A program made the position numbers and the translations under genes. Shown one piece after another: positions 11,126 through 20,256 of a stretch of DNA of 64,000 nucleotides. The DNA is from Microbacterium sp. cf046. GTDB lineage: Bacteria > Actinomycetota > Actinomycetes > Actinomycetales > Microbacteriaceae. Each line of letters opens with the position of its first letter. The first letter of the stretch is position 1. Where the stretch lies: positions 868,001-932,000 of the forward strand of contig NZ_FOZJ01000002.1 of assembly GCF_900114345.1 (NCBI RefSeq), in the 5' to 3' direction. The notes beneath the pieces are model-generated. The model had not been told where the DNA came from. It saw nothing but the letters and a program-made list of their open reading frames with translations, and ran no database searches.

Positions 11126-12168
11126 GCCGCCAGGGGGGAGAAGAGGTAGAAGAGGGCGAGCGCGGCGACGACCGACGGAAGGATCGAGTCCAGCCTGTCG
11201 AGCACTCCCCCATGGCCGGGCAGCCACGAGCTCATGTCCTTGATTCCGAGGTCGCGCTTGATCATCGATTCGCCGAGGTCGCCCGCGGTGGCCGTTCCGA
11301 GCACGAGGGCGCCGATGATCAGTCCGGTCCACCACGGCAGGCCGAGCATGAACATCGCCAGCAGCACGCCTGCGATCAGTGCCGCCAGCGCGGCGCCGGC
11401 GAACCCCTCCCAGGTCTTCTTGGGGCTGATGCGCGGCGCCATCGGGTGCTTGCCGAACGACAGCCCTGTCGCGTAGGCGCCGGTATCCGACGCCACCGCA
11501 ATGATGATGAACGCGAGCACCCACCACTGACCGCCGTCCTGACGCAGCAGGATGAGGCACAGGCTTCCGAGGAACGGCACGTACAACTGAAGGAATCCCG
11601 CGATGAGCACATCGCCGAGCACGGCGCCGTACGTGCGACCGTCCTTGGCGAACATCTGGGCGATGAGGCGCCAGACGATCACGAGGGCCACCGCGACGAA
11701 CGCGACCACCCAGTGCAGCCACAGCCCTACGAAGAACCCCGACAGCACGAGCACGGCGCCGATGACCAGTTGAGGGATCAGGTCGACCTTGCGCCCCGAC
11801 CCGATCAGGGCGCGTCCGAACTCGAACATGCCGAGCAGCACCGCCGCGAGGCAGAACAGGACGAACACCCACTTGAAGAAGATGAGCGAGGCGATCAGCA
11901 CTGCGCCGATAGCGAGTCCGATCAGGATCGCGACGATCAGGTCGCGACCTGTGCGCTGCTTGATCCGCTCGTTCGCCTCCTCGAACTCCGCGCGCGCCTG
12001 AGCGACCTGGCTCTCGAACTCGCTGCGGGCAGCGCGCACGTGCGACTGGAAGTCCGCGTTCTGCTCGCCGTCGGCGCCGCTCTTGCGCAGGTTCGCGGCA
12101 TCGCGCCTCGTCAGCGGCGCCTCCGCAGGCGGTGGATCGCCCGGGAGGTCGTCGGATGCGTCGGTCAT
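11122..12168 (-). CDS. cdsA: Phosphatidate cytidylyltransferase CdsA
   Basis: 348 residues. It makes CDP-diacylglycerol from CTP and phosphatidic acid in the membrane. A hydrophilic N-terminal region of about 85 residues, charged and helical, precedes about eight transmembrane helices. The family signature near the C-terminus is visible as SMIKRDLGIKDMS followed by PGHGGVLDRLDSI, with the Mg2+-binding Asp residues. The ATG at 12168 begins four nucleotides after the frr stop. The frr-cdsA order is standard in Actinobacteria. Confidence 0.95.
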   Translation of the reverse strand: MTDASDDLPGDPPPAEAPLTRRDAANLRKSGADGEQNADFQSHVRAARSEFESQVAQARAEFEEANERIKQRTGRDLIVAILIGLAIGAVLIASLIFFKWVFVLFCLAAVLLGMFEFGRALIGSGRKVDLIPQLVIGAVLVLSGFFVGLWLHWVVAFVAVALVIVWRLIAQMFAKDGRTYGAVLGDVLIAGFLQLYVPFLGSLCLILLRQDGGQWWVLAFIIIAVASDTGAYATGLSFGKHPMAPRISPKKTWEGFAGAALAALIAGVLLAMFMLGLPWWTGLIIGALVLGTATAGDLGESMIKRDLGIKDMSSWLPGHGGVLDRLDSILPSVVAALALFYLFSPLAA

Positions 12169-12172
12169 CGGC

Positions 12173-12727
12173 TCAGACCTCGAGAAGCTCGGCCTCTTTG
12201 CGCTTGAGCGCGTCGTCGATCGCGTCGACGTGGGCACGCGTCAGCGCATCGAGCTCCTTCTCGGCACGGGCGAGCTCGTCCTCGCCGATGTCGCTCTTGA
12301 GGCTGTCCAGGTCGTCCTTGGTCTTGCGGCGGATGCCGCGCACGTGGACCTTTGCATCCTCGCCCTTGCCGCGCACGATCTTGACGAATTCCCGGCGGCG
12401 CTCCTCGGTCAGCTCGGGAAGCGTGACGCGGATGAGGTTGCCGTCGTTGGTCGGGTTCGCACCCAGGTTCGGGGTGTCGCGGATGGCCTGCTCGATGGCC
12501 TTGAGTGCCGACTTGTCGTAGGGCGTGACCACCAGCGTGCGCGCCTCCGGATTGTTCAGCGACGCGAGCTGCGCGAGCGGAGTCGGGGTGCCGTAGTAGT
12601 CGACGAGGATCTTCTGGAACAGCTGGGGGTTCGCGCGACCCGTCCGAACGGTCGCGAAGTCGTCCTTCGCGCCTTCGACAGCACGATCCATGCGCGCGCC
12701 CGCATCGGCCAAGACGTCCGCGATCAC
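12173..12727 (-). CDS. frr: Ribosome recycling factor Frr
   Basis: 184 residues from the GTG at 12727, the usual length. With EF-G it splits post-termination ribosomes. Conserved features include [11 protein letters not shown] near residue 30, [25 protein letters not shown] and a C-terminal helix. The GTG is preferred because GGGAG lies 5 nt upstream; an ATG at 12739 would add MGVT. A TANNNT -10-like element at 12764-12759 could give it its own promoter downstream of pyrH. Confidence 0.96.
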   Translation of the reverse strand: MIADVLADAGARMDRAVEGAKDDFATVRTGRANPQLFQKILVDYYGTPTPLAQLASLNNPEARTLVVTPYDKSALKAIEQAIRDTPNLGANPTNDGNLIRVTLPELTEERRREFVKIVRGKGEDAKVHVRGIRRKTKDDLDSLKSDIGEDELARAEKELDALTRAHVDAIDDALKRKEAELLEV

Positions 12728-12758
12728 AGTGACTCCCATCGGTAGATCCAGAGCCCTC

Positions 12759-12764
12759 AGTCTA
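12759..12764 (-). promoter_or_regulatory. Candidate -10 element upstream of frr
   Basis: TAGACT on the minus strand, matching TANNNT, lies about 32 nt upstream of the frr GTG start in the 98-nt pyrH-frr gap. No convincing -35 box is visible 16-18 nt upstream. It would let frr-cdsA be transcribed separately from pyrH. Weak evidence. Confidence 0.3.
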
Positions 12765-12825
12765 ATGGCCAGGACCCGTCGAACACGGTGTACCGGCCGC
12801 GCCCGGACGTCGCCGTCCGCGGGCG

Positions 12826-13545
12826 TCAGGCGGTGACGAGCGTCCCGATCGGTTCGCCGAGAAGGGCCCGGGTCACGTTGCCGGACGGCTCCATCCCGAA
12901 CACGCGCATGTCCATGCGGTTGTCCATGCAGAGGCTGAAGGCGGTCGAGTCGACGACCTTCAGCCCGCGCTGCAGCGCATCGAGGTAGGTGATGCGATCG
13001 ATCTTCGTGGCGTTGGCGTCCTTGTGGGGATCGGCCGTGTAGACGCCGTCGACGCCGTTCTTGGCGACGAGCACCTCGGATGCGCCGATCTCGAGGGCGC
13101 GTTGCGCCGCCACGGTGTCGGTCGAGAAGTACGGGAGCCCCGCACCGGCGCCGAAGATGACGACGCGCCCCTTCTCCATGTGACGCACCGCGCGACGGGG
13201 GATGTAGGGCTCGGCGACCTGGGTCATCGAGATCGCCGACTGGACCCTGGTCGCCGCCCCGGCCTGCTCGAGGAAGTCCTGGAGGGCCAGCGCGTTCATG
13301 ACCGTGCCGAGCATGCCCATGTAATCGGCGCGCCCTCGGTCCATGCCGCGCTGGCTCAGCTCGGCGCCACGGAAGAAGTTGCCGCCACCCACGACGACGG
13401 CGATCTCGACGCGGTCGACTGCCTCGGCGATCTCACGGGCGATCTCGCTCACGACGTCGGGGTTGACTCCGAGCTGTCCCCCTCCGAACGCTTCGCCCGA
13501 GAGCTTCAGCAGGACGCGCCGGGTTCCGGTCGCTTCATCGATCAC
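12826..13545 (-). CDS. pyrH: UMP kinase PyrH
   Basis: 239 residues. It phosphorylates UMP to UDP in pyrimidine synthesis (amino acid kinase family). Visible motifs are [12 protein letters not shown] near the N-terminus, [19 protein letters not shown]-like region [15 protein letters not shown] and the acceptor region [15 protein letters not shown]. The GTG at 13545 is chosen because AGGAC precedes it at good spacing and the protein then matches the family length. An in-frame upstream ATG (13623) would overlap the tsf terminator and add 26 unconserved residues. Confidence 0.95.
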   Translation of the reverse strand: MIDEATGTRRVLLKLSGEAFGGGQLGVNPDVVSEIAREIAEAVDRVEIAVVVGGGNFFRGAELSQRGMDRGRADYMGMLGTVMNALALQDFLEQAGAATRVQSAISMTQVAEPYIPRRAVRHMEKGRVVIFGAGAGLPYFSTDTVAAQRALEIGASEVLVAKNGVDGVYTADPHKDANATKIDRITYLDALQRGLKVVDSTAFSLCMDNRMDMRVFGMEPSGNVTRALLGEPIGTLVTA

Positions 13546-13610
13546 GTGGGGTCCTCTCGTCGCATACAAACTATCCCAGCGGATCGCAGGAGCCGATCCC
13601 CGGACATGGG

Positions 13611-13644
13611 AGAAGGCCCGCATCGAAGATGATGCGGGCCTTCT
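13611..13644 (-). terminator. Stem-loop terminator after tsf
   Basis: A perfect 14-bp inverted repeat (13611-13624 with 13631-13644) around a 6-nt loop lies 9 nt downstream of the tsf stop, before pyrH. There is no long T tract after it, as is common in high-GC Actinobacteria. Stem length and position support a terminator that ends rpsB-tsf transcription. Confidence 0.75.
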
Positions 13645-13652
13645 TCGGGACG

Positions 13653-14480
13653 TTACGCGCCGACCTTGAAGCGGGCGAAGCCCGTCAGGGTGAGCCCGGC
13701 GTCCTTGGCCACCTGCGCGACGGACTGCTTGTTGTCCTTCGCGTAGTCCTGGTCCAGGAGCGAGACCTGCTTGAAGAACGCGTTGACACGCCCCTCGACG
13801 ATCTTCGGCAGCGCCGCCTCGGGCTTGCCCTCCTGGCGGGAGATCTCGGTGACGATCTCGCGCTCCTTGTCGACCTCGGCCGCGGGGACCTCGTCGCGCG
13901 ACAGGTACGTCGGGTTGGCGAAGGAGATGTGCTGCGCGATGCTGCGAGCGGTCTCGGCGTCCTCGCCCGTGTAGGCGAGCACGACGCCGACCTGCGGGGG
14001 CAGGTCCTTGCTGGTCTTGTGGAGGTAGATCTCGAACTTGTCGCCGGTCAGCGTGCGCACGCGGCGCAGCTCGACCTTCTCGCCGATGATCGCAGCCTCG
14101 TCCGAGATGAGGCTCTCGACGGTGCTCGCACCGGCCGGCGCCGCCAGGGCGGCTTCGACCGAGTCGGCGGATACTGCGGCCGCGGCATCCGCGACCTTGT
14201 CGGCCAGTGCGATGAAGCGGTCGTTCTTCGCGACGAAGTCGGTCTCGCAGGCGAGCTCGACGAGGGTGACCTTGCCGTTCAGCTCGCGAGCCACGACCAG
14301 GCCCTCGCTCGTGGAGCGGTCGGCCCGCTTCGCGTTGCCCTTCGCGCCCTTCAGACGCAGGATCTCGACGGCCTTCTCGACGTCTCCGTCAGCCTCTTCG
14401 AGTGCCTTCTTGGTGTCGACCATGCCGGTTCCGAGCTGCTCGCGCAGCGCCTTGATGTCGGCGATCGTGAAGTTTGCCAT
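13653..14480 (-). CDS. tsf: Elongation factor Ts
   Basis: 275 residues, standard length. It is the guanine-nucleotide exchange factor for EF-Tu. The N-terminal UBA-like helix bundle ([19 protein letters not shown]) is followed by the TDFVAKND signature, which contacts the EF-Tu nucleotide site, then the core domain. The ATG at 14480 has AAGGAG upstream at 9 nt. It follows rpsB with a 94-nt gap holding a strong hairpin, and ends just before a 14-bp stem terminator. Confidence 0.97.
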   Translation of the reverse strand: MANFTIADIKALREQLGTGMVDTKKALEEADGDVEKAVEILRLKGAKGNAKRADRSTSEGLVVARELNGKVTLVELACETDFVAKNDRFIALADKVADAAAAVSADSVEAALAAPAGASTVESLISDEAAIIGEKVELRRVRTLTGDKFEIYLHKTSKDLPPQVGVVLAYTGEDAETARSIAQHISFANPTYLSRDEVPAAEVDKEREIVTEISRQEGKPEAALPKIVEGRVNAFFKQVSLLDQDYAKDNKQSVAQVAKDAGLTLTGFARFKVGA

Positions 14481-14520
14481 TATCGGCGGCTCCTTGATTG
14501 TGGTGAGTTCAGGGGGATGC

Positions 14521-14553
14521 CTCGGCGGGGTCGCACAGAACGACCCCGCCGAG
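14521..14553 (-). promoter_or_regulatory. Stem-loop in the rpsB-tsf intergenic region (candidate attenuator)
   Basis: A perfect 13-bp inverted repeat (14521-14533 with 14541-14553) and 7-nt loop lies between the rpsB stop (14575) and the tsf start (14480). The stem is nearly all G+C. It could terminate a share of transcripts after rpsB or protect the upstream mRNA end, so setting the S2:EF-Ts ratio. In E. coli the rpsB-tsf spacer also holds an attenuator-like element; equivalence here is inference. Confidence 0.55.
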
Positions 14554-14574
14554 CGCGCCTTGCGGCGGGATGAT

Positions 14575-15615
14575 CTACTTCTCGGCGGCCTCGACGTCGG
14601 CGACGGCCTCGGCGACCAGTTCCTCGGCGATCTCTTCGGCGGCGACGGCCTCGGCTGCGAGCTCCTCGGCGACGGCCTCCGCGACCACTGCCTCCTCGGC
14701 GAGCTCCTCAGCGGCGGCCTCGTCACCGGCGGCCTCGGCCTCGACGGCCTCTACCGCGAGCTCCACGGCCACGGCCTCGGCGATGACCGCCTCGGCGGCG
14801 AGCTCCTCAGCGACCTCTTCGACGGCCACGGCTTCGGCGACCTCTTCGGCGGCACTCTGCTCGAGCAGTTCGCGCTCCCAGTCGGCCAGCGGCTCTGCGG
14901 CCTCAGCCGACTCGTCGGTCGGGTTGTGGCGCTGGATGAGGCCCTCGGCCGCGGCGTCGGCGATGATGCGGGTGAGCAGGCCCACCGAGCGGATCGCGTC
15001 GTCGTTGCCGGGGATCGGGTACTGGAACTCGTCCGGGTCGGCGTTCGTGTCGAGGATGCCGATGATCGGGATGCCGAGCTTGGTGGCCTCGTTGACCGCG
15101 AGGTGCTCGCGCTTGGCGTCGACGACCCAGATCGCCGAAGGGGTCTTCGACATGTTGCGGATTCCGCCGAGCGACTTGTGCAGCTTGTCGAGCTCGCGCT
15201 TCTTCAGCAGCAGCTCCTTCTTGGTGAAGCCGCTGTCCGCCGGGTTCTCGTAGTCGAGCTCCTCGAGCTCCTTCATGCGCGCGAGGCGCTTGGAGACGGT
15301 CTGGAAGTTGGTGAGGAGGCCACCGAGCCAGCGCTGGTTCACGTAGGGCTGGCCGACGCGGGTCGCCTGCTCGGCGATGATCTCCTGGGCCTGCTTCTTC
15401 GTGCCGACGAACAGGACGGTGCCGCCGTGGGCGACGGTCTCCTTGACGAACTCGTACGCCTTGTCGATGTACGTCAGCGACTGCTGCAGGTCGATGATGT
15501 GGATGCCGCTGCGCTCGGTGAGGATGAAGCGCTTGACTTTCGGGTTCCACCGGCGGGTCTGGTGTCCGAAGTGGACGCCGCTGTCCAGCAGCTGGCGAAT
15601 GGTGACGACGGCCAT
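14575..15615 (-). CDS. rpsB: 30S ribosomal protein S2 with a long acidic Ala/Glu tail
   Basis: 346 residues. Residues 1-250 are a normal S2: [20 protein letters not shown] at the start, the central coiled-coil domain (about 105-155) and [12 protein letters not shown]. From about residue 255 to 346 there is an extra tail made almost only of Ala, Glu and Val in repeated EEVAEAVA- and [12 protein letters not shown] units. Family members are usually about 240-260 residues; Microbacteriaceae often have tails, but this one is long. The ATG at 15615 has AGGAG 6 nt upstream. It is first in the rpsB-tsf operon. Confidence 0.96.
   Translation of the reverse strand: MAVVTIRQLLDSGVHFGHQTRRWNPKVKRFILTERSGIHIIDLQQSLTYIDKAYEFVKETVAHGGTVLFVGTKKQAQEIIAEQATRVGQPYVNQRWLGGLLTNFQTVSKRLARMKELEELDYENPADSGFTKKELLLKKRELDKLHKSLGGIRNMSKTPSAIWVVDAKREHLAVNEATKLGIPIIGILDTNADPDEFQYPIPGNDDAIRSVGLLTRIIADAAAEGLIQRHNPTDESAEAAEPLADWERELLEQSAAEEVAEAVAVEEVAEELAAEAVIAEAVAVELAVEAVEAEAAGDEAAAEELAEEAVVAEAVAEELAAEAVAAEEIAEELVAEAVADVEAAEK
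14578..14853 (-). repeat. Low-complexity Ala/Glu/Val coding repeats at the rpsB 3' end
   Basis: The DNA is a run of degenerate short repeats built from GCC/GCG, GAG/GAA and GTC codons, coding for residues 255-346 of S2. The repeat unit is imprecise, about 15-30 nt. Such tracts can expand or contract by slippage or unequal crossing-over, so length is likely to vary among strains. Confidence 0.6.
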
Positions 15616-15932
15616 GGCCGTTCTCCTGTTCTCGACGCTCGGAAGCGCCGCTTGCGGTTGTGTTTCGCTCGACCGATCGGTCGGCGGGCCTGGTGCCCGG
15701 CGCACTCCCGCTCCAGAGCGGATTCGCTCTGTGAGACCGGTGGGGGTGGATGCCGCGCGTTCGCGAACCGGAGTCCGCGTTCGCGCTGTGGGCACGCGTA
15801 TTCACCCCGACGAGCGGGGTGTGCATCAAGTGTACCAGCAGCCCCTCCTCCCCAGCGTCCATGCCGGCGCCCGCTGTCCCGGGCCTGAGGCGGGGAGGCC
15901 GTCGTTCGTCTCGCCGCGGCGATGCTGGACGG
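15616..15932 (-). promoter_or_regulatory. rpsB leader region with three hairpins (317-nt non-coding gap)
   Basis: The only gap over 300 nt. It holds three self-complementary elements: a perfect 14-bp palindrome at 15670-15683, a 7-bp stem with 4-nt loop at 15714-15731, and a 7-bp stem with 5-nt loop at 15803-15821. A TANNNT element (TACACT, minus strand, 15834-15829) is a possible -10 box, giving an rpsB leader of about 205 nt; no clear -35 is visible. Leaders of rpsB are often bound by S2 for feedback control. The promoter of the divergent M23-like gene must also be here. No ORF with credible coding signal. Confidence 0.4.
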
Positions 15933-16499
15933 ATGCTGCGGCATCCACGGTCCTCCCGTCCCGCGCTGCGGCGCGCGGGAGTGCTGTGCGCCGTGGTGCT
16001 GGCGCTGCTGGTCGCCGCGTCCCCGACTCCCGCCGGCGCGAGCGGTGCTGCGGAACTGGATCGGATGCCTGCAGGCGTCGATCTCGCATCGCTCGGGTGG
16101 GTGTGGCCCGCGGAGTCGTTCCGGCTGTCCCGCCCCTTCGTCGCTCCGGCGCACGAGTACGGCCCCGGCCATCGCGGAATCGATGTCGAGCTGCTCGGCG
16201 GCAGTGCAGTGCGCGCTCCGGCGGACGGCGTCGTCGCGTTCGCCGGGCCGGTCGCCGGGCGGGGCATCCTCACGATCGATCACGGGAACGGCCTGGTCAC
16301 CACTTTCGAGCCTGTGCAGACGACGCTCACTCCGGGCACGCAGGTGCAGGCCGCAGAGGACGTCGCGACGCTCGCACTGGGGGGCCATGCGCGACCGGGC
16401 GACCTTCACTTCGGGGTGCGGCTCGAGGGCGAGTACATCAATCCGCTCCTGCTGCTCGGCGGCGTTCCGCGAGCGGTGCTGCTCCCCTGCTGCGAGTGA
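15933..16499 (+). CDS. Exported M23-family (LytM-like) peptidase domain protein, atypical active site
   Basis: 188 residues. A basic N-terminus and signal helix (about 15-38, ending near PAGASG) precede a compact M23 domain. The zinc ligands HRGID (His80, Asp84) and the conserved HGNGLVTTFE (His117) are present. The usual HxH motif is replaced by DLHFG (Asp157-Leu-His159), so the first, catalytic His is missing. It may be a weak or inactive, binding-only LytM protein of the envelope, perhaps an amidase regulator. ATG at 15933 is chosen to start just before the signal peptide. It faces away from rpsB. Confidence 0.75.
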   Translation: MLRHPRSSRPALRRAGVLCAVVLALLVAASPTPAGASGAAELDRMPAGVDLASLGWVWPAESFRLSRPFVAPAHEYGPGHRGIDVELLGGSAVRAPADGVVAFAGPVAGRGILTIDHGNGLVTTFEPVQTTLTPGTQVQAAEDVATLALGGHARPGDLHFGVRLEGEYINPLLLLGGVPRAVLLPCCE

Positions 16500-16533
16500 C
16501 CGCAGGGATCATCGGGCGCGTGGACGCCCGGAT

Positions 16534-17439
16534 TCAGGCCCGCGGATGCGCGAGCCGGTAGGTGGCCGCAAGACGCTCGGACGAGACGTGGGTGTAGATC
16601 TGCGTCGTGCCGAGGCTCGCGTGGCCGAGCAGCTCCTGCACCGCACGCAGGTCCGCGCCGCCGTCGAGGAGGTGTGTCGCCGCGGAGTGCCGCAGGGCGT
16701 GTGGTCCGACCGCGGTCGTGCCGAGCACGCCGCCGAGCTCGCGCGCGACGACGTCGTAGACGGCGCGCGGCGTGATGCGGGCACCCCGCGCCCCGAAGAA
16801 CACGGCCGGTCCGGCTTCCTTCTGGGCGCGCTGGACGAGTCCGGGCCGGCCACGCGTGAGGTACGACGCGATCGCCCGCCGAGCCGGAACGCCGAACGGG
16901 ACGACGCGCTCCTTCGAGCCCTTGCCGAGGACGCGGACTGTCGCGCGGTCGAGGTCGACGTCGTCTCGATCGAGTCCGGTCAGCTCCGAGACGCGCACCG
17001 CCGAGCCGTAGAGCAGCTCGAGCATCGCGTGATCGCGCAGGTCGACCGGATCGCCGGCTGCGGCACGTTCGGCCATGCGGTCGAGCAGGCCCTGCACGCT
17101 GTCCGCCGTCGCCACCCTCGGCAGGGTGCGCCCGCGCTTGGGCGCGACCAGCCGCAGACTCGGATCGGTCGAGATCAATCCCTCTTCGGCGGCCCACCCG
17201 AAGAACCCTCGTGCCGCGGCCGTGCGCCGCGCCAATGTCGAGCGCGCATCGCCGCGCTGCGTCGCCCGCCACAGCCATTCCCGCAGCGCTTCGAGATCGA
17301 CGTCGGAGAGTTCGGCACCAGGCACGGTCGCCGACAGGTCGCGCAGGTCGGCGCGATACGCGCGGACGGTCGCGGGAGACAGCCGGCGCACGCGTTCGAG
17401 CTGCACCGCGTATGCCTCTGCCGCCCGGTCCACCTGCAT
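16534..17439 (-). CDS. xerC: Tyrosine recombinase XerC
   Basis: 301 residues, standard length. It resolves chromosome dimers at dif together with XerD. The N-terminal SAM-like DNA-binding domain spans about 1-90. Catalytic residues are all visible: Arg149 (GSAVRVSEL), Lys in GKGSKER, His247 and Arg250 (PHALRHSAATH), His273 (LGHASL) and nucleophile Tyr282 (QIYTHV). It sits downstream of dprA on the same strand, an arrangement common in Micrococcales. Confidence 0.93.
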   Translation of the reverse strand: MQVDRAAEAYAVQLERVRRLSPATVRAYRADLRDLSATVPGAELSDVDLEALREWLWRATQRGDARSTLARRTAAARGFFGWAAEEGLISTDPSLRLVAPKRGRTLPRVATADSVQGLLDRMAERAAAGDPVDLRDHAMLELLYGSAVRVSELTGLDRDDVDLDRATVRVLGKGSKERVVPFGVPARRAIASYLTRGRPGLVQRAQKEAGPAVFFGARGARITPRAVYDVVARELGGVLGTTAVGPHALRHSAATHLLDGGADLRAVQELLGHASLGTTQIYTHVSSERLAATYRLAHPRA

Positions 17440-17490
17440 GGCTCAAGCATGCCCTCTGACTCCCCTTCACGGGCGGCGGCTCACGGAGGA

Positions 17491-18717
17491 TCAGCCCGCC
17501 GCGACCCCGGATCGCCCGCGTCGCCAGCCGCTGTCGCCACGCTCCGCCGCGCCCTCCAGGGCGAGGAGTCCGAGTATCGCGTCGACGTCGGCGACCGCCA
17601 GTCCGGACCGTCGCGCGATGTCGGACGGGTCCCGCCATGCGCGGAAGCTCATGGCGTCTTTTACCCGCGTCGTGTCGTCGGTGCGCCCTTCGTCCCTGAT
17701 GTCGTCGGGCATGTCGAAGAGGGTCGCCGGCACGGCTCCGACCAGTTCGAGCACGTCGTCGGCGTTGGTGATGCACCGCGCGTCGAAGTCGCGCAGCAGG
17801 CGGTGGCAGCCGGTCGAGGCCGCGCTGGTGACAGGGCCCGGAACCGCGCCGAGTGGTCGCGCCAGGGCGGCCGCATGGCCGGCCGTGTTGAGTGAGCCGC
17901 TGCGCCACCCCGCTTCGACGACGACGGTCGCGTCCGCGAGCGCGGCGATGAGTCGATTCCGCTGAAGGAATCTCCATTTGGTCGGCGCCGACCCGCACGG
18001 GACCTCGCTGACGACCGCGCCGGAGGCCGCGATCCTGGCGATCAGGTCGGAGTGTCCCGCCGGATACGGCCGCTCGACGCCGCCCGCGAGCAGCGCGATC
18101 GTCGTGCCACCCGCCGACAGCGCCGCACGATGGGCCGCGCCGTCGATGCCGTACGCGGCACCCGAGACGATCGCCACTCCCCTGGCGACCAGTTCAGCGG
18201 CGAGTTCCATGCTGACGTGTTCGCCGTAGCTCGTCGCCGCCCGCGCCCCGACCAATGCCACAGACGGCGCGAGCCGGCGGAGGGTCGTGACATCTCCACG
18301 GACCCAGAGCAGCAGCGGTGCGTGTTCGCCGAGATCCGACAGGGTGGCGGGCCACTCGGGGTCCTCGGGTGTGATGAGCGAGACTCCGCTGCGACGCGCG
18401 ATCTCCAGGGCCTCGCGCACGCGAGCCACGTCGAGTCGGGGCCGCCAGCGCGCCAGCGCGTCCTTCCACTGGGCGGGCGAGATTCCTGCCGCGTCCCGAG
18501 CCGCTCCGTCGCGTCCGCCCCCGATCGCCTCGGCGAGAGCGTCCTCGCAGCCCAGTGCCGCGATGAGGCGTCCGGCCACTCCATCCCCCGGTTCGATCAG
18601 GCAGCTCCACGTATGCGTCGCGTACAGCCGGCGCGCACGGTCACGGTCGAAGTGCCCGTGCACGAGCGGCGCCAGTGCGGCACGAGCCACGTCGGCAGGG
18701 GGCAGGTAGTCCTTCAT
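17491..18717 (-). CDS. dprA: DNA-processing protein DprA
   Basis: 408 residues. It loads RecA onto incoming single-stranded DNA in natural transformation, and may also serve in recombination. The Rossmann-fold core has SVALVGARAATSYGEH, VSGAAYGIDGAAHRAAL, ERPYPAGHSDL and the C-terminal RNRLIAALADATVVVEA with GSLNTAGHAAALARP. The last part (about 345-400) resembles the winged-helix domain. The start overlaps the comM stop as ATGA. No other competence genes are in the window. Confidence 0.93.
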   Translation of the reverse strand: MKDYLPPADVARAALAPLVHGHFDRDRARRLYATHTWSCLIEPGDGVAGRLIAALGCEDALAEAIGGGRDGAARDAAGISPAQWKDALARWRPRLDVARVREALEIARRSGVSLITPEDPEWPATLSDLGEHAPLLLWVRGDVTTLRRLAPSVALVGARAATSYGEHVSMELAAELVARGVAIVSGAAYGIDGAAHRAALSAGGTTIALLAGGVERPYPAGHSDLIARIAASGAVVSEVPCGSAPTKWRFLQRNRLIAALADATVVVEAGWRSGSLNTAGHAAALARPLGAVPGPVTSAASTGCHRLLRDFDARCITNADDVLELVGAVPATLFDMPDDIRDEGRTDDTTRVKDAMSFRAWRDPSDIARRSGLAVADVDAILGLLALEGAAERGDSGWRRGRSGVAAG

Positions 18718-20243
18718 GTCGTGATGCCTTTCTTCATGAACAGGGCGCGTCCGATGTCGTGCACGGTCGGACTCGGGCGAGCGGCGAGATCGCTGAGCGT
18801 CCAGGCGACCCGCAGCACCCGGTCGTATCCGCGCAGGGTCAACGACCCGCGGTGCAGGGCCGCGTCGATCGGGCGGCGAACCACCGGGGGGAGGGCGAGC
18901 GGTCCGTCGCGGAGCCACGGACCGGACACCCGGGCGTTCACGCGCCACGGCGTCGCGCGCAGTCGGCGGGCTGCCCGAGCCCGAGCCTCCGCGACCCGTG
19001 CGGCCGCGGCATCCGTGGTCACGATGTCTGCGGTGAGGTCGGCGGCGTTCGCGACCGAGACGCGCGCGAGGCCCAGTTCGATGTCCACACGGTCCAGGAG
19101 CGGCCCCGAGAGGCGCCCCAGATAGCGCCGGATCGCCATCGGCGGGCAGACGCAGCTGCCCCCGCGCACGCCGTGGTTCCCGCACGGACACGGGTTGGTG
19201 GCCAGCATCAGCTGGAACGACGCGGGGAAGGATGCGGTCACCCCGGCGCGATGGATCGTGATCGTCCCGGTCTCGAGCGGCTGCCGCAGGGCGTCGAGCA
19301 CGCTCGGTGCGAACTCGCCGACCTCATCGAGGAAGAGGATGCCGTGTGTCGCCCGCGCGATCGCACCCGGTCGGACGACGCGGGAGCCGCCGCCGACGAG
19401 CGACGCGATGCTCGCACTGTGGTGCGGCGCCTCCAGCGGCGGCCGGCGCTGGAGCGAGCCGATCGAGTCGCCCGCGAGTGATCGGATGGCGGCCACCTCG
19501 AGTGCGGCCGCGTCGTCGAGTTCGGGGAGGATTCCGGGCAGCCGACTGGCGAGCATGGTCTTGCCGGCGCCCGGCGGACCGCTCATCAGCATGTGATGGC
19601 CGCCGGCGGCGGCCGCGATGAGCGCCTCGACCGCATCGCGCTGGCCGATCACCTCGGCGAGGTCGGCGATCGGACGCTCCTGGCCGACGGTCGCCGGTGC
19701 GGGCACGGGGTCGAGCGGGCGGTCTTCGACGTCCGCCCCGTGGAAACGGGCCACGTCGGCGAGCGAGACCGCGCCGATCACGTCGATGCCTTCGACGAGG
19801 GAGGCTTCGGGCGCATTCGCGTGAGGGACGATCACCCGGCCGATCCCCTCCCTCGCCGCGGCGATCACCGCAGGCAGCACGCCGGGGACCGGGCGCAGCC
19901 TGCCGTCGAGGCCGAGCTCTCCGATGTGCACGGTCTGGGCGATGGATGCGGCATCCATCCGCCCCTCGGTGGCAAGTGCCGCGATCGCGATCGCGACATC
20001 GAACGCCGAGCCGTGCTTGGGCACGCTCGCGGGCGAGAGATTGACGGTGAGGCGGCGACGCGGAAGCTCGAGACCGCAATTCGCGCTGGCGTTGTGCACG
20101 CGTTGAACGGCTTCACCGAGCGCCTTGTCGGGCAGGCCGATGATCCGGAACTCCGGCTGCTGGTTGGACAGATCCGCCTCGACCTCGACGAGCGAGCCGT
20201 CCAAGCCGCTCAGCGCTATCGCCCACGTGCGCGCGGTGGTCAT
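18714..20243 (-). CDS. comM: ComM/YifB family Mg-chelatase-like AAA+ ATPase
   Basis: 509 residues. The N-terminal Lon-protease-like domain (about 20-140, without a catalytic dyad) is followed by an AAA+ module: Walker A GPPGAGKTMLA, Walker B GILFLDEVGEF, and then a four-Cys segment NPCPCGNHG..CVCPP. The C-terminal chelatase lid is present. ComM is a helicase that promotes branch migration during integration of transforming DNA. The ATG at 20243 (MTTARTWAIALSGL) begins 14 nt after the yraN stop. In-frame reading upstream overlaps yraN and is rejected. Confidence 0.94.
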   Translation of the reverse strand: MTTARTWAIALSGLDGSLVEVEADLSNQQPEFRIIGLPDKALGEAVQRVHNASANCGLELPRRRLTVNLSPASVPKHGSAFDVAIAIAALATEGRMDAASIAQTVHIGELGLDGRLRPVPGVLPAVIAAAREGIGRVIVPHANAPEASLVEGIDVIGAVSLADVARFHGADVEDRPLDPVPAPATVGQERPIADLAEVIGQRDAVEALIAAAAGGHHMLMSGPPGAGKTMLASRLPGILPELDDAAALEVAAIRSLAGDSIGSLQRRPPLEAPHHSASIASLVGGGSRVVRPGAIARATHGILFLDEVGEFAPSVLDALRQPLETGTITIHRAGVTASFPASFQLMLATNPCPCGNHGVRGGSCVCPPMAIRRYLGRLSGPLLDRVDIELGLARVSVANAADLTADIVTTDAAAARVAEARARAARRLRATPWRVNARVSGPWLRDGPLALPPVVRRPIDAALHRGSLTLRGYDRVLRVAWTLSDLAARPSPTVHDIGRALFMKKGITT

Positions 20244-20256
20244 CGGGCACGGCCCC

